Of a DNA stretch of 35,463 nucleotides, positions 1-6,826 are shown piece after piece; position 1 is the stretch's first letter, and each line of letters starts with the position of its first letter. Origin of the DNA: a virus. The stretch lies in IMG/VR virus record IMGVR_UViG_3300031227_000201, positions 1-35,463 of that record, one strand, 5' to 3'. The notes under the pieces were generated by a model, which saw only the letters and a program-made list of their open reading frames with translations, was not told the DNA's origin and ran no database searches. Made by a program: the position numbers and the translations under genes.

Positions 1-189
1 TGCACTATCCGCCATTGCCCCGACGGTGGCGGCGCTCTCTTTTGCAGCCTTCGTGATGTCAGCGAACATAGCAGCGCTCGGTGCCGGTGCTTCCGGTGCT
101 ATGGGCGCCTGCTTCAGCGCCGCAATCCCAACCGGTGCGGTGACTGCCAGCAGGCCCAGCTTCTTCAGGAAATCTCGTCTATCCACCAT
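1..189 (-). CDS. Tat-signal small protein (Tat1), cut by the left edge
   Basis: Unrecognised exported protein, 63 codons visible, open at the window edge. The start is ATG at 189, with GGAGCGA just upstream. The N-terminus reads MVDRRDFLKKLGLLAV, a textbook twin-arginine signal (RRDFLK plus a hydrophobic stretch), followed by an Ala/Pro-rich spacer and a helical tail. If the window is circular, the frame continues into the right edge and stops after six more codons (69 aa), one base before the ATG of the small membrane gene at 35441. Two other genes (18728-19066 and 18368-18622) have the same type of signal and the same small-TM neighbour. The function is unknown; membrane anchoring or Tat export is inferred from the signal only. 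Confidence 0.75.
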   Translation of the reverse strand, partial: MVDRRDFLKKLGLLAVTAPVGIAALKQAPIAPEAPAPSAAMFADITKAAKESAATVGAMADSA

Positions 190-214
190 TCGCTCCTTTC
201 AAAAGCGTACTCGC

Positions 215-334
215 CTATTTCTTCCCGGGACGCTTCCTAGGCTTTCTCTTGGTACGCTTTGGAGGACAGCCCCCCTTGCCGCGCCCCGTGCGTGGGCCTC
301 CTCCGCTTGGTCCGGTTCTGTCACCTCTCGGCAT
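215..334 (-). CDS. DUF5320-like 39-aa basic Gly-rich protein
   Basis: A 39-residue ORF with a good ribosome site (AAGGAG, then 5-6 nt, then ATG). It begins MPRGDRTGPSGGGPRTGRG and has a Gly-Gly-Cys at 21-23. This resembles the short DUF5320 family (MP..D.TGP.G.GP.TGRG..C) known from many anaerobic bacteria and archaea. The C-terminal half is almost all Lys, Arg and Pro, suggesting nucleic-acid binding. Function is unknown. It lies between the untranslated region after the first HNH gene and the Tat1 gene. Confidence 0.7.
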   Translation of the reverse strand: MPRGDRTGPSGGGPRTGRGKGGCPPKRTKRKPRKRPGKK

Positions 335-657
335 GGTTGTCTCCTTGCGGTCTATTGCGTGCGTGGTCTAGGATTGGCGGGCCGGTGCTTCCCCGGCGGC
401 TGGCATTCGGCCACTGGTGACGGACTCCCTACAACGCGCCGTCACGCGCACTGGAACAGTAGCCAGCTTCAGACCCTATGTGCGTGCTCTCTATAGTCAC
501 GCCTCCGCCAATCTCACGATGACTACCCTGGTTCAATAGGGAACAGCCTTTATCGCCGTTTACCCGCGCTAGGGCTGCTAGGTCTAGGATTGACAAGTCA
601 TGGCGCTAAACTGTCGCCGGCGGCCTACCAATCCTGACCGGGTGAATTTCTCGCGGC
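335..657. other. gene-free 323-nt region with repeated 12-mers
   Basis: No convincing ORF on either strand. GGTCTAGGATTG occurs at 365-376 and again at 581-592. An inverted relative, CCAATCCTGACC, lies at 628-639. On the minus strand the 639-628 and 592-581 copies can pair (11 bp with one bulged base), enclosing GC-rich sequence. The second direct copy could compete for the same partner. It may be a structured RNA following the HNH gene, an origin, or a packaging site; none of these is demonstrated. No tRNA fold was found. Confidence 0.4.
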
Positions 658-1308
658 CTATGTAGCTCGCGAGCATTCTCGAAGCATAAACTCTAGCAAT
701 CCCATATTGCCCTTCGAAAGATTGCATTGTGCACAAACATATACAAGATTCTCGCGGTCATTGGTCCCACCTTTGGAGACTGGTATCACGTGGTCGACGT
801 GTCCATCTTCAAACGGTTCGCCGCAATAGGGGCAGATCCCGTTGGATGCGTCTAGCACCTCTTGGATGGTATCGGCAGCTAAGTCGGATACGTTGGGCAA
901 TAGTCGACGGCGTGCGCGACAAGCTTTCATCACAGCGCGACCTCGTGGCGTCTGGCGGTAGGCGCGTCCATATATAGCGATCTCATTCTTGTGAGTCTCG
1001 CGATATGCGGCGCGCTCCTCCTTATGGGTCTCGTTGTAGACTCGGCTTTGCGCTCTTTTCTCTTCCATGTGCTCGACATAATAGGCACGGCTCTTCGCGT
1101 TGTCCTCTTCCTTGTGCGCGGCGTAGTAGGCGCGGTCATATGCGGCACTACATGCCCTGCAGCGGTTCTTCCGACCATCCTTGTGCGCGCGGTTCCTATT
1201 GTACTCCCCCAGCGGCTTCCTCTCACCGCAGACTATACACCGCTTGCTGATGAGTGGAGACCCTAGTCTTGGTAGCAAAGCTTGCGCGTGATCGCTCGAC
1301 AGACTCAT
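658..1308 (-). CDS. HNH endonuclease with tandem Tyr/Lys-Glu repeats (HNH1)
   Basis: Free-standing HNH nuclease, 216 aa from ATG at 1308. A longer reading to 1395 would overlap the upstream gene. The N-terminus has a CxxC pair (CIVCGE) and a second pair (CRAC) forming a likely zinc knuckle. The middle is a run of about 15-residue repeats with AYYxxHKEE-type cores. The C-terminus is a classical HNH fold (CPYCGEPF, DHVIPVSKGG, N-REN, CAQCNLSKG). It is paralogous to the genes at 22352 and 23954, with long near-identical DNA in the HNH part. Probably a homing-type mobile gene inserted between structural genes. Confidence 0.9.
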   Translation of the reverse strand: MSLSSDHAQALLPRLGSPLISKRCIVCGERKPLGEYNRNRAHKDGRKNRCRACSAAYDRAYYAAHKEEDNAKSRAYYVEHMEEKRAQSRVYNETHKEERAAYRETHKNEIAIYGRAYRQTPRGRAVMKACRARRRLLPNVSDLAADTIQEVLDASNGICPYCGEPFEDGHVDHVIPVSKGGTNDRENLVYVCAQCNLSKGNMGLLEFMLRECSRAT

Positions 1309-1313
1309 GCCTC

Positions 1314-1781
1314 TTAGTATAGCACATATGCCCCTCGATTGCAAACTGGCAGTTTTGGCGCGGCCTCCTCCACCTGCACAACGCACATTGAGCACCCATT
1401 CTCATTGCAGTAGCCGACCACCTCAGTGACCAGCTCTGGATACACGCGGCGCCAATAGCTCAGATCCCGCTCATTGCCCAAGAATCGGCACGGCGGGTAT
1501 TCCGCGCACCCGCTCCGCAGCATCCGCGCCACGGCCTGCAGGTGCTCCTCATCTGGCGTCCGGCTGCCGTGCCACCTGCGGCCAGGGCCAGCGGTCACGA
1601 CTGCCCAGGGATTGCCGGCCTCAGCATCGCGGATGATCTGGCACGCGGTCAGCTCGTAGCATTCCACGCAGCCAGCGGGCGCTTCACCCGCGACGATAGC
1701 CGCGGCTTGATAGCGCCAGGCCGGTGTGTCGAATGCGGCGAGCGGCGCAAGCAATAGCGACACAATCACTAACGCTCTCAT
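1314..1781 (-). CDS. secreted Cys-rich protein, possibly a SleB-like cell-wall hydrolase
   Basis: 155 aa from ATG at 1781, which overlaps the previous stop (ATGA). The first 20 residues (MRALVIVSLLLAPLAAF) are a typical signal peptide. The mature part starts with AAAIVAGEAP and contains six or more cysteines, an IIRDA segment, GRRWHG and CRFLGNERDLSYW. The GEA motif and the spacing to IIRD recall the SleB/Hydrolase_2 cell-wall hydrolases, in which that Glu is catalytic, but the match is partial. It could serve in lysis or at the cell surface. A longer reading from 1916 would include 45 unlikely residues overlapping another gene. Confidence 0.55.
   Translation of the reverse strand: MRALVIVSLLLAPLAAFDTPAWRYQAAAIVAGEAPAGCVECYELTACQIIRDAEAGNPWAVVTAGPGRRWHGSRTPDEEHLQAVARMLRSGCAEYPPCRFLGNERDLSYWRRVYPELVTEVVGYCNENGCSMCVVQVEEAAPKLPVCNRGAYVLY
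1316..1344 (-). promoter_or_regulatory. possible promoter before HNH1
   Basis: On the minus strand, TTGCAA, 17 nt and TATACT, with an extended -10 (TGC before TATACT). The predicted start falls at about 1309, almost on the HNH1 ATG, so the mRNA would be leaderless or nearly so. It lies inside the end of the upstream gene. Confidence 0.4.
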
Positions 1782-1972
1782 AGAGTAGGCACCTGGACTA
1801 GAACCTCTATGCTCAATCTCACCATCAGCATCCACAGCCCGCCGTGCCTGCAGTAGCGCGCCTCTTCCGTGACGCCATCCTCGTTGATCTCGCTCAGGCA
1901 TAGCGGGCAGGCCCACACGGTACGCCCATTCACGGGCGCTCGATCTTGCCCAGTCGCGTCACGGTCCACCAT
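1778..1972 (-). CDS. small hypothetical protein with CPLC motif
   Basis: 64 aa, not recognised. It contains CPLC and a later CRH, which could form a small zinc site. It ends by ATGA overlap with the secreted protein downstream, and its start lies inside the preceding 45-aa ORF. There is no clear ribosome site, so translation is probably coupled. Confidence 0.5.
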   Translation of the reverse strand: MVDRDATGQDRAPVNGRTVWACPLCLSEINEDGVTEEARYCRHGGLWMLMVRLSIEVLVQVPTL

Positions 1973-2067
1973 CTGCGCCCGCTCTCGTTGAAGAATACGA
2001 TCTGCCAGCAGCCCTCGTTGAGCGCCAGGATGCGGCGGGCCAGTTTGATCACCCAGTCAGGCATCAT
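1930..2067 (-). CDS. small hypothetical protein (45 aa)
   Basis: Starts MMPDWVIKLARRILALNEG after a GGTGAG ribosome site. It is rich in Arg, Trp and Ile and looks like one amphipathic helix followed by a beta hairpin (QIVFFNESG, WWTVTRLG). It overlaps the next gene by 43 nt. Not recognised. Confidence 0.5.
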   Translation of the reverse strand: MMPDWVIKLARRILALNEGCWQIVFFNESGRRWWTVTRLGKIERP

Positions 2068-2068
2068 C

Positions 2069-2290
2069 TCACCCCGCTATCGTATGCCGCGCGTACATCT
2101 GCCCGTGAGCATAGTAATATTCGTCATCGGGTAGCCATTCCGTTTTGTCGCGAAACGTGTTGTGCTTCTGCGTCATCCTGCGGTATGCCTTGCGAATGGC
2201 CTCGTCCCTCGGCAGCATCGTGATGACCCTGAAGGACTCGCCCTGTTCGATGTAGAGGATGCCGTCAGTGAGGAGCATGCGGCGAATCAT
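2069..2290 (-). CDS. small hypothetical protein (73 aa)
   Basis: The ATG at 2290 overlaps the stop of the 26-aa ORF upstream (ATGA), which favours it over the longer reading from 2326. Contains LLTDGILYIEQGESFRVI, then a charged helix and a Tyr-rich segment (DDEYYYAHG). Function unknown. Confidence 0.6.
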   Translation of the reverse strand: MIRRMLLTDGILYIEQGESFRVITMLPRDEAIRKAYRRMTQKHNTFRDKTEWLPDDEYYYAHGQMYARHTIAG

Positions 2291-2367
2291 AGCGTAGCCT
2301 CTAGCACCTGGTCCTCGCCATCGCATTCACAGCATCGCTCATACCCAAAGTAGTAGCGCGGCATCAT
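2287..2367 (-). CDS. 26-aa Cys-rich peptide
   Basis: MMPRYYFGYERCCECDGED followed by seven residues. It has a perfect GGAGGTGCC ribosome site before ATGATG and an ATGA overlap with the next gene. The CCEC cluster suggests metal binding. Not recognised. Confidence 0.5.
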   Translation of the reverse strand: MMPRYYFGYERCCECDGEDQVLEATL

Positions 2368-2476
2368 GGCACCTCCGGTCTAGCCAGGTCAATATAATGT
2401 CTATTCGGAGTGCCTCGACAATCTCCCGGCGTAGAGCGCAAACCGCCTGGTACAGTCGCTCAATGCGGGCTTCCAT
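2339..2476 (-). CDS. small hypothetical protein (45 aa)
   Basis: A predicted amphipathic helix (MEARIERLYQAVCALRREIV), then a hydrophobic tail ending ALLLWV. The start overlaps the stop of the 93-aa gene (TGATG). It also overlaps the start of the 26-aa ORF in another frame, so one of the two may not be translated. Confidence 0.45.
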   Translation of the reverse strand: MEARIERLYQAVCALRREIVEALRIDIILTWLDRRCHDAALLLWV

Positions 2477-2757
2477 CAAGGCACCTCGCCATCTTCCTCT
2501 TGGTCCGCGTCCTCTCCCTCGCCCTTCGCTTCCTGCTCAGGCTCAGGCGGCGCCGGCGTCACGACGATTGACCAGCCATCCGGTCCCTGCGTGAATTGCG
2601 CCTCGCCCTCGGGCAGTTCGTAGCGGATGCGCAATAGTTCAGCCTGCTCGCCCAATGCTGCCTGAATGTCGTTCGCTTGCACCTGTAGCTGGTTCAGTTG
2701 CGTCACCAGCCCCTGAATCGTGTACCCCTGTGCCTTGCTCAGTTTCCGTGTGATCAT
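2476..2757 (-). CDS. coiled-coil hypothetical protein after Mu F
   Basis: 93 aa with an AAGGGAGAG ribosome site. Residues 5-45 form a helical, Gln-rich coiled coil (LVTQLNQLQVQANDIQAALG). A beta segment (FTQGPDGWSIVV) and an acidic Glu/Asp-rich tail follow. It sits directly after the head morphogenesis gene, where scaffold or capsid accessory genes are often found. That role is positional inference only. Confidence 0.6.
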   Translation of the reverse strand: MITRKLSKAQGYTIQGLVTQLNQLQVQANDIQAALGEQAELLRIRYELPEGEAQFTQGPDGWSIVVTPAPPEPEQEAKGEGEDADQEEDGEVP

Positions 2758-2787
2758 TCTCTCTCCCTTTGCGTCTGATAGATACGT

Positions 2788-3807
2788 CTACACCACAATC
2801 CTGATAGCTGCCTCCACCACGTCAAGCCGCCCTTCGATCACCCTCACCGCCAGTTGTGCATTGAGTGACGGCCGCTGGTGCAATAGGAGCAGCGCGCCCA
2901 ACAATGCCTCACGCCGTCGCCCTAGCTCATCTGAGATACGCGCATCCAGCGGGGTACCCAGCACGCCCACGCGAGGGTGGATTCCGAGGCTGGTGCATCT
3001 ACAAGAGATTATTTCCTTCGCCTCCCCATTTGGATCGCCTGGATACATCAGCAGCGATCCGCCAACGTGAAACGGCTCAGATACCGGTATCGGGTTCTCC
3101 AGGTAGCGCATATGGGCCGCGAGGTGTGATTCCCGCGTGCGCGCATCTCCGGACGCCACCCAGCGCTTTAGCATCCCCGGCACGCGCTCGGCGACTGCCA
3201 ATTGCTGTGAGTGTGACGCCAGGTTGAACGCCCGGCCCGTCTCGGTCCTGATGATGCGCTCGGCATTGTAGGCGATCCCCTTGACGGTCTCGCGGCCCGG
3301 ACGCATCGACACGAAGCCGATGTTGTTGCTGATGTTGCGCATGGCGTCTATCGGCGCTATCTGCTGCAGCGCCACCTGCCGGACCTGTAGATTGACGAAC
3401 CGTAGCAGTGGCTCGGAGATCCCCGTCACCAGGTCGGCGCTGGCCTCAACAATGACATTCATCATTGCCGGCGTTGGCTCAAAGAAGCCCACGCCTACGC
3501 CGATGGCCTCCAGCGGATCTACCACATACGCGCCGCCAAAACGGAACGATTGCTCTAGGCCCGCCCGCAATGCTGCGGTAGCCCTATCATCGAATGCGGC
3601 GATGTAGCGCCCTATGCCCCTCAGTAGCTCCGTAAGCTGGAATTGCCTGAAGCCCTCGGCACTCAGCAGGTCGCGCTGGATCTCGGACTCGACCTGCTGA
3701 AGCAGCTTCCAGATTTGCCGCAGTGTGTCGCGCTGCATCCGCCCGTAGCGGAGGGCAACGTCATTCAGCGCGCGTGCGTATAGCTGGCGGTCAGATGGCA
3801 AGGGCAT
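2788..3807 (-). CDS. phage head morphogenesis protein, Mu F / SPP1 gp7-like
   Basis: 339 aa from ATG at 3807, preceded by GGGAGAG. The longer reading to 3978 overlaps a separate gene. Most of the protein is helical. The C-terminal third carries the Mu F signature: RIIRTETGRAFN, then KRWVASGDARTRESH, LLMYPGDP and the closing SCRCT. This family is a minor head protein that acts with the portal during procapsid assembly and DNA injection. Portal and terminase lie upstream in the same operon, which fits. Confidence 0.85.
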   Translation of the reverse strand: MPLPSDRQLYARALNDVALRYGRMQRDTLRQIWKLLQQVESEIQRDLLSAEGFRQFQLTELLRGIGRYIAAFDDRATAALRAGLEQSFRFGGAYVVDPLEAIGVGVGFFEPTPAMMNVIVEASADLVTGISEPLLRFVNLQVRQVALQQIAPIDAMRNISNNIGFVSMRPGRETVKGIAYNAERIIRTETGRAFNLASHSQQLAVAERVPGMLKRWVASGDARTRESHLAAHMRYLENPIPVSEPFHVGGSLLMYPGDPNGEAKEIISCRCTSLGIHPRVGVLGTPLDARISDELGRRREALLGALLLLHQRPSLNAQLAVRVIEGRLDVVEAAIRIVV

Positions 3808-4147
3808 CTCTCCCGGCTCCACAGCCGCCACGGTGCAGCCGATCGGCAAAGTTCGGGCGCCCGCAGTACCCGCATACCCACGGACCGGCAAGTAGTTGCG
3901 GTGACAGAGCCTCCGGCACAAACCGGCCCCAAAACTCTGGTTTAAGCCATACATTCTCTGCCGGAGCCCCGGAAGCATAGATCAGGGCGTCATTCGCGGT
4001 CGGTTCCGGCGTCGCCATTATCAGGAATTGCGCCGGCGGCTCTGATTCCGGCGCGGACCTTGTAAATGTGCGCCTGCCAACTTCCGCCCTCCCCAGCATC
4101 CGATCGAGCACGGTTAGAGCATTCTGGATGATCGAAAAAGCTCTCAT
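3791..4147 (-). CDS. hypothetical protein with zinc-ribbon-like C-terminus
   Basis: 118 aa, overlapping the start of the head morphogenesis gene by 17 nt. The C-terminus has CGYCGRPNFADRLHRGGCGA, a CxxC...HxxxC arrangement typical of a small zinc site. The middle (APAENVWLKPEFWGRFVPEA) is unrecognised. Ribosome site GGAGGG, partly inside the previous gene's end. Confidence 0.6.
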   Translation of the reverse strand: MRAFSIIQNALTVLDRMLGRAEVGRRTFTRSAPESEPPAQFLIMATPEPTANDALIYASGAPAENVWLKPEFWGRFVPEALSPQLLAGPWVCGYCGRPNFADRLHRGGCGAGRDALAI

Positions 4148-4149
4148 CT

Positions 4150-4896
4150 CTAGGCCCTCCGGTTCCAGTCCGCTTCGGCGCCTTTCGCACTGCCATGCTC
4201 TAGCGTTGTTATCCTGCAGTTATTGCAGCGCACGTTCCAGCCCGTATTGTGTTTTACCGGCCCCCATAATGTTGCTTCGGCGCCACAGAACGGGCATGAC
4301 CGCAACTCAGTCTCTTGGCGCCCATACAGCGGGCCGATCCCCACCGACTCGCTGTAATCGTCGACCCACGCGGGAGCCCAGTCGGCGGAAGGCATTGTTA
4401 CCGCCGCGCTGTTCCGGCAGACAACAATGCCCGTGAACTTGTCGGCGGCCTCGTCGCTCAGCTTGATGCGGAGCGCGCCGTCATTGTCAAGATATATGCA
4501 TCCACCGGAGAACTCGACGCACTCAGGCTTGGGCTTGGGGCGCGGCCCTAGCGTTGTTTGCCAGTTGGGGTTTGGAGCATTCAACACGGACATCTGCCAT
4601 CGCCCGGGGCTGCTCCAATAGTCAGTACCTGGGACATACTCGGAAGTGGGGTAGTCCTCATACCAGCACCAGCGTCCGGTCTTGTTCTGCGCTCTGAACC
4701 ATGCCCACTCAGGCGCGTCAGCCCAGGACGGCGAGTCGTCGCCCTCGACCTCCGCGATATGAACGTCGAAACTCTTGCCGACATCTTCAGCAGACCACAT
4801 AGCGCAGCCGGGTGGGCCTTTCAGCTCCATGCGATATTCACCATCTGCCGTAGCCATAACCATAGCCGTGCCAACAAACTTGATTGTCCTGCTCAT
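4150..4896 (-). CDS. Lar-like zinc-ribbon domain fused to an unknown N-terminal region
   Basis: 248 aa. The last 50 residues (LRSCPFCGAEATLWG, then WNVRCNNCR and a closing A-ADWNRR) match the Lar restriction-alleviation type zinc ribbon: two CxxC pairs, then the WN+R tail. Lar of the Rac prophage modulates type I restriction, but Lar-like ribbons are common in phages and mostly uncharacterised. The first 195 residues are Trp-rich beta sequence and not recognised. GGGGAGGGACAAG precedes the ATG, and the same 17-nt leader precedes the next gene upstream. Confidence 0.7.
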   Translation of the reverse strand: MSRTIKFVGTAMVMATADGEYRMELKGPPGCAMWSAEDVGKSFDVHIAEVEGDDSPSWADAPEWAWFRAQNKTGRWCWYEDYPTSEYVPGTDYWSSPGRWQMSVLNAPNPNWQTTLGPRPKPKPECVEFSGGCIYLDNDGALRIKLSDEAADKFTGIVVCRNSAAVTMPSADWAPAWVDDYSESVGIGPLYGRQETELRSCPFCGAEATLWGPVKHNTGWNVRCNNCRITTLEHGSAKGAEADWNRRA

Positions 4897-4934
4897 CTTG
4901 TCCCTCCCCAGGGGTCTCTATAATCATCTGCCCA

Positions 4935-5216
4935 TCATCCTAGCCACCCAATCTTGCGCCAAAAGAGATGCCTCCTATAACGGCGTTTAAACCGGCGCAT
5001 TTCACAATTGAGATCCGCCCATGTGTCTCGTGCTCTCGTTTTAAATTCAAACACACTTGTGCGGTCGAATGGATTTGCGGGGCGATAGGTTTCAGACACA
5101 AAAATGAGGCCGCCACTCCCCAAAACCGAAAAGGTGCTTCTTGAATCTGGCCCGAATTCCGTAGCGAGCCAGTCGCGCACACGGCGATGCTCTTCAACTA
5201 CCTTGTCCATCCCCAT
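4935..5216 (-). CDS. hypothetical protein (93 aa)
   Basis: An N-terminal helix (VVEEHRRVRDWLATEFG), a beta segment (FSVLGSGGLIFVSETY) and a strongly basic C-terminus (RRFKRRYRRHLFWRK). It uses the GGGGAGGGACAAG ribosome site. An overlapping frame at 4940-5197 was judged a shadow. Unknown, located just after the portal gene. Confidence 0.65.
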   Translation of the reverse strand: MGMDKVVEEHRRVRDWLATEFGPDSRSTFSVLGSGGLIFVSETYRPANPFDRTSVFEFKTRARDTWADLNCEMRRFKRRYRRHLFWRKIGWLG

Positions 5217-5239
5217 TGTCTTGTCCCTCCCCAGGGTTG

Positions 5240-6826
5240 CTACTCGACTTCAAACACTGGCATCCGGGCCAATGCCCGCCGCCACGCCTCCACATTTGCC
5301 AACTCGCCAGGTGATTCCTCGCCGGGTTGTTCGTCTGGTATTTCCAGATCGCCCGCCTCCGGTTGTTCCAGCTCCAGGCCCAGCTCATCGACGGCCTTGT
5401 ATAGCACTGCCACCGCATGCTCTGGCGGCATCAGCCCCACCTCTACTGCGATCATCAGCGCACTCACAAGCGACGTCAGGGCCGCAGCTATCCTGCCGAT
5501 GTCCCGTGTGGTCATCTCGGGCATGGGGATGTCGATCTCAGCTTCCAGCATCGCCGCGATCTCTTTTGCACTATACGCGCCGCTGATGATGGCCTGGTCC
5601 CGTGCGAACAGACAGAAGCCCATCAGCATATCATGCACAATACCCTGCTCGTGCTCAAGTGATCGCCGGGTGGGATCCGCCTGCGCTTGCGCCGTGGCCC
5701 GGTTGGTTTCGTCGCCGTAGCCATACCACGACTGCGGGAACCCGGCGCCGCCCAGGATGTGCGTCAGCAGCGCCTTGTAGCTATCAATGCTGCCGGACTG
5801 CCCGATATCCGCAGAGTTAAGTGTCCATTCCTCTTGATCGTTGTGGAGGTTGATACTGCCCTTTTTCGGTGGCCCGCTCTTGCGAAGCTCCGCGGCCCGC
5901 GCCAGGACTTTAGCAGGATCCGCACCGGTCAGTTTCACATCGTGGCTGAAGTAGCCCGCGAACTGCTCGCGCTCAGCCAGAGCAAACAGAGTCTCGTCTT
6001 CTTGGTCTAGCCAGTCAGCCAGCGGCAAGAGATCGGACTGCCCGCGGGCCTGGTTGGAGACGGCATTGACGCGGTAGAATAGCACGTCGCCGCTGTACTC
6101 AGTGAGGCCGTATTGCTTGAGCATCGCGATCTCCCAAGGCGCAATGAGCTTAGCTGCCTCGGTCTGTTTCGCCGTCAGCAGCCGTCCATCATTGTCGCCG
6201 CCATCGGCCTTCCGCACAATCCGGTAGACACGTTGCCCATACGACTTCACCCACTCGTGTTTTCCGCTGCTTTGTGCCTTGAGCACCACGGCATAGAACT
6301 CCATCGCGTTGTCAGGATCGGCGATGACGGTCTCAATCTGGTCGGGGCCGAAGTAGGCCAGCGTCACGCGCCCATCTGAATCGCGCACGAATGCCGGGAA
6401 GCACTGCTCGCCCAGGGCGAATAGCTGCATCGCGAACTCGGATGCGCGAACGCCCATCTTGTTGCGCTCCCATAGATCGTTCAGGATCCCCTGCAGCGCC
6501 TCGTCTGTCGCAGTCGGTCTGACGCCACGCTTGATGATGTAATCCCGCTTGATCTTCGTGATGCGCTTGGCTACTGGGTTGGACTGCCATAGCGTCCAGG
6601 CGATACGATACGCCTCATCTGGGCTGATGGCCGCCTGTGCCCCCTGCCCGGCGCTGGCATCTCGATAGCCCAGCCCGCCTTCTGCCGTTGTGCCCGACTG
6701 CGGATCATCGTTGCCATCGTTGCCATCGTAGAACCCGGCCTCGTAGGAGCGCGAAACACGCTCGTCAATATCGGCCTGTGTAGCGCCGCCCAGCCACTGC
6801 ACGAACCGCTCGCCTATCGTTGCCAT
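5240..6826 (-). CDS. phage portal protein
   Basis: 528 aa. Portal proteins form the dodecameric ring at the procapsid vertex through which DNA is packed. Typical features are an N-terminal DEAYRIAWTLWQSNPVAKR segment and the QLFALGEQCFPAFVRD strand. The conserved core follows, with GDVLFYRVNAVSNQARGQSD, LLPLADWLDQED, and an ILGGAGFPQSWYGYGDETNRATA loop, and an acidic Pro/Glu-rich tail. It overlaps the terminase large subunit by 13 nt, the classical terminase-portal order. Length is within the family range. Confidence 0.92.
   Translation of the reverse strand: MATIGERFVQWLGGATQADIDERVSRSYEAGFYDGNDGNDDPQSGTTAEGGLGYRDASAGQGAQAAISPDEAYRIAWTLWQSNPVAKRITKIKRDYIIKRGVRPTATDEALQGILNDLWERNKMGVRASEFAMQLFALGEQCFPAFVRDSDGRVTLAYFGPDQIETVIADPDNAMEFYAVVLKAQSSGKHEWVKSYGQRVYRIVRKADGGDNDGRLLTAKQTEAAKLIAPWEIAMLKQYGLTEYSGDVLFYRVNAVSNQARGQSDLLPLADWLDQEDETLFALAEREQFAGYFSHDVKLTGADPAKVLARAAELRKSGPPKKGSINLHNDQEEWTLNSADIGQSGSIDSYKALLTHILGGAGFPQSWYGYGDETNRATAQAQADPTRRSLEHEQGIVHDMLMGFCLFARDQAIISGAYSAKEIAAMLEAEIDIPMPEMTTRDIGRIAAALTSLVSALMIAVEVGLMPPEHAVAVLYKAVDELGLELEQPEAGDLEIPDEQPGEESPGELANVEAWRRALARMPVFEVE

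Noticed and set aside
26-496. 156-codon forward ORF at the left end
   Set aside because: It is the complement of the Tat1 and DUF5320-like genes, has no ribosome site, and its sequence is low-complexity and unlike a protein.
520-560. Possible tRNA T-loop (GGTTCAA at 533)
   Set aside because: The flanking bases do not form a 5-bp T-stem and no acceptor or anticodon stem could be drawn.
4905-4925. Forward TATAAT-like sequence
   Set aside because: No -35 at a proper distance, and no forward gene follows; it lies in the leader of a leftward gene.
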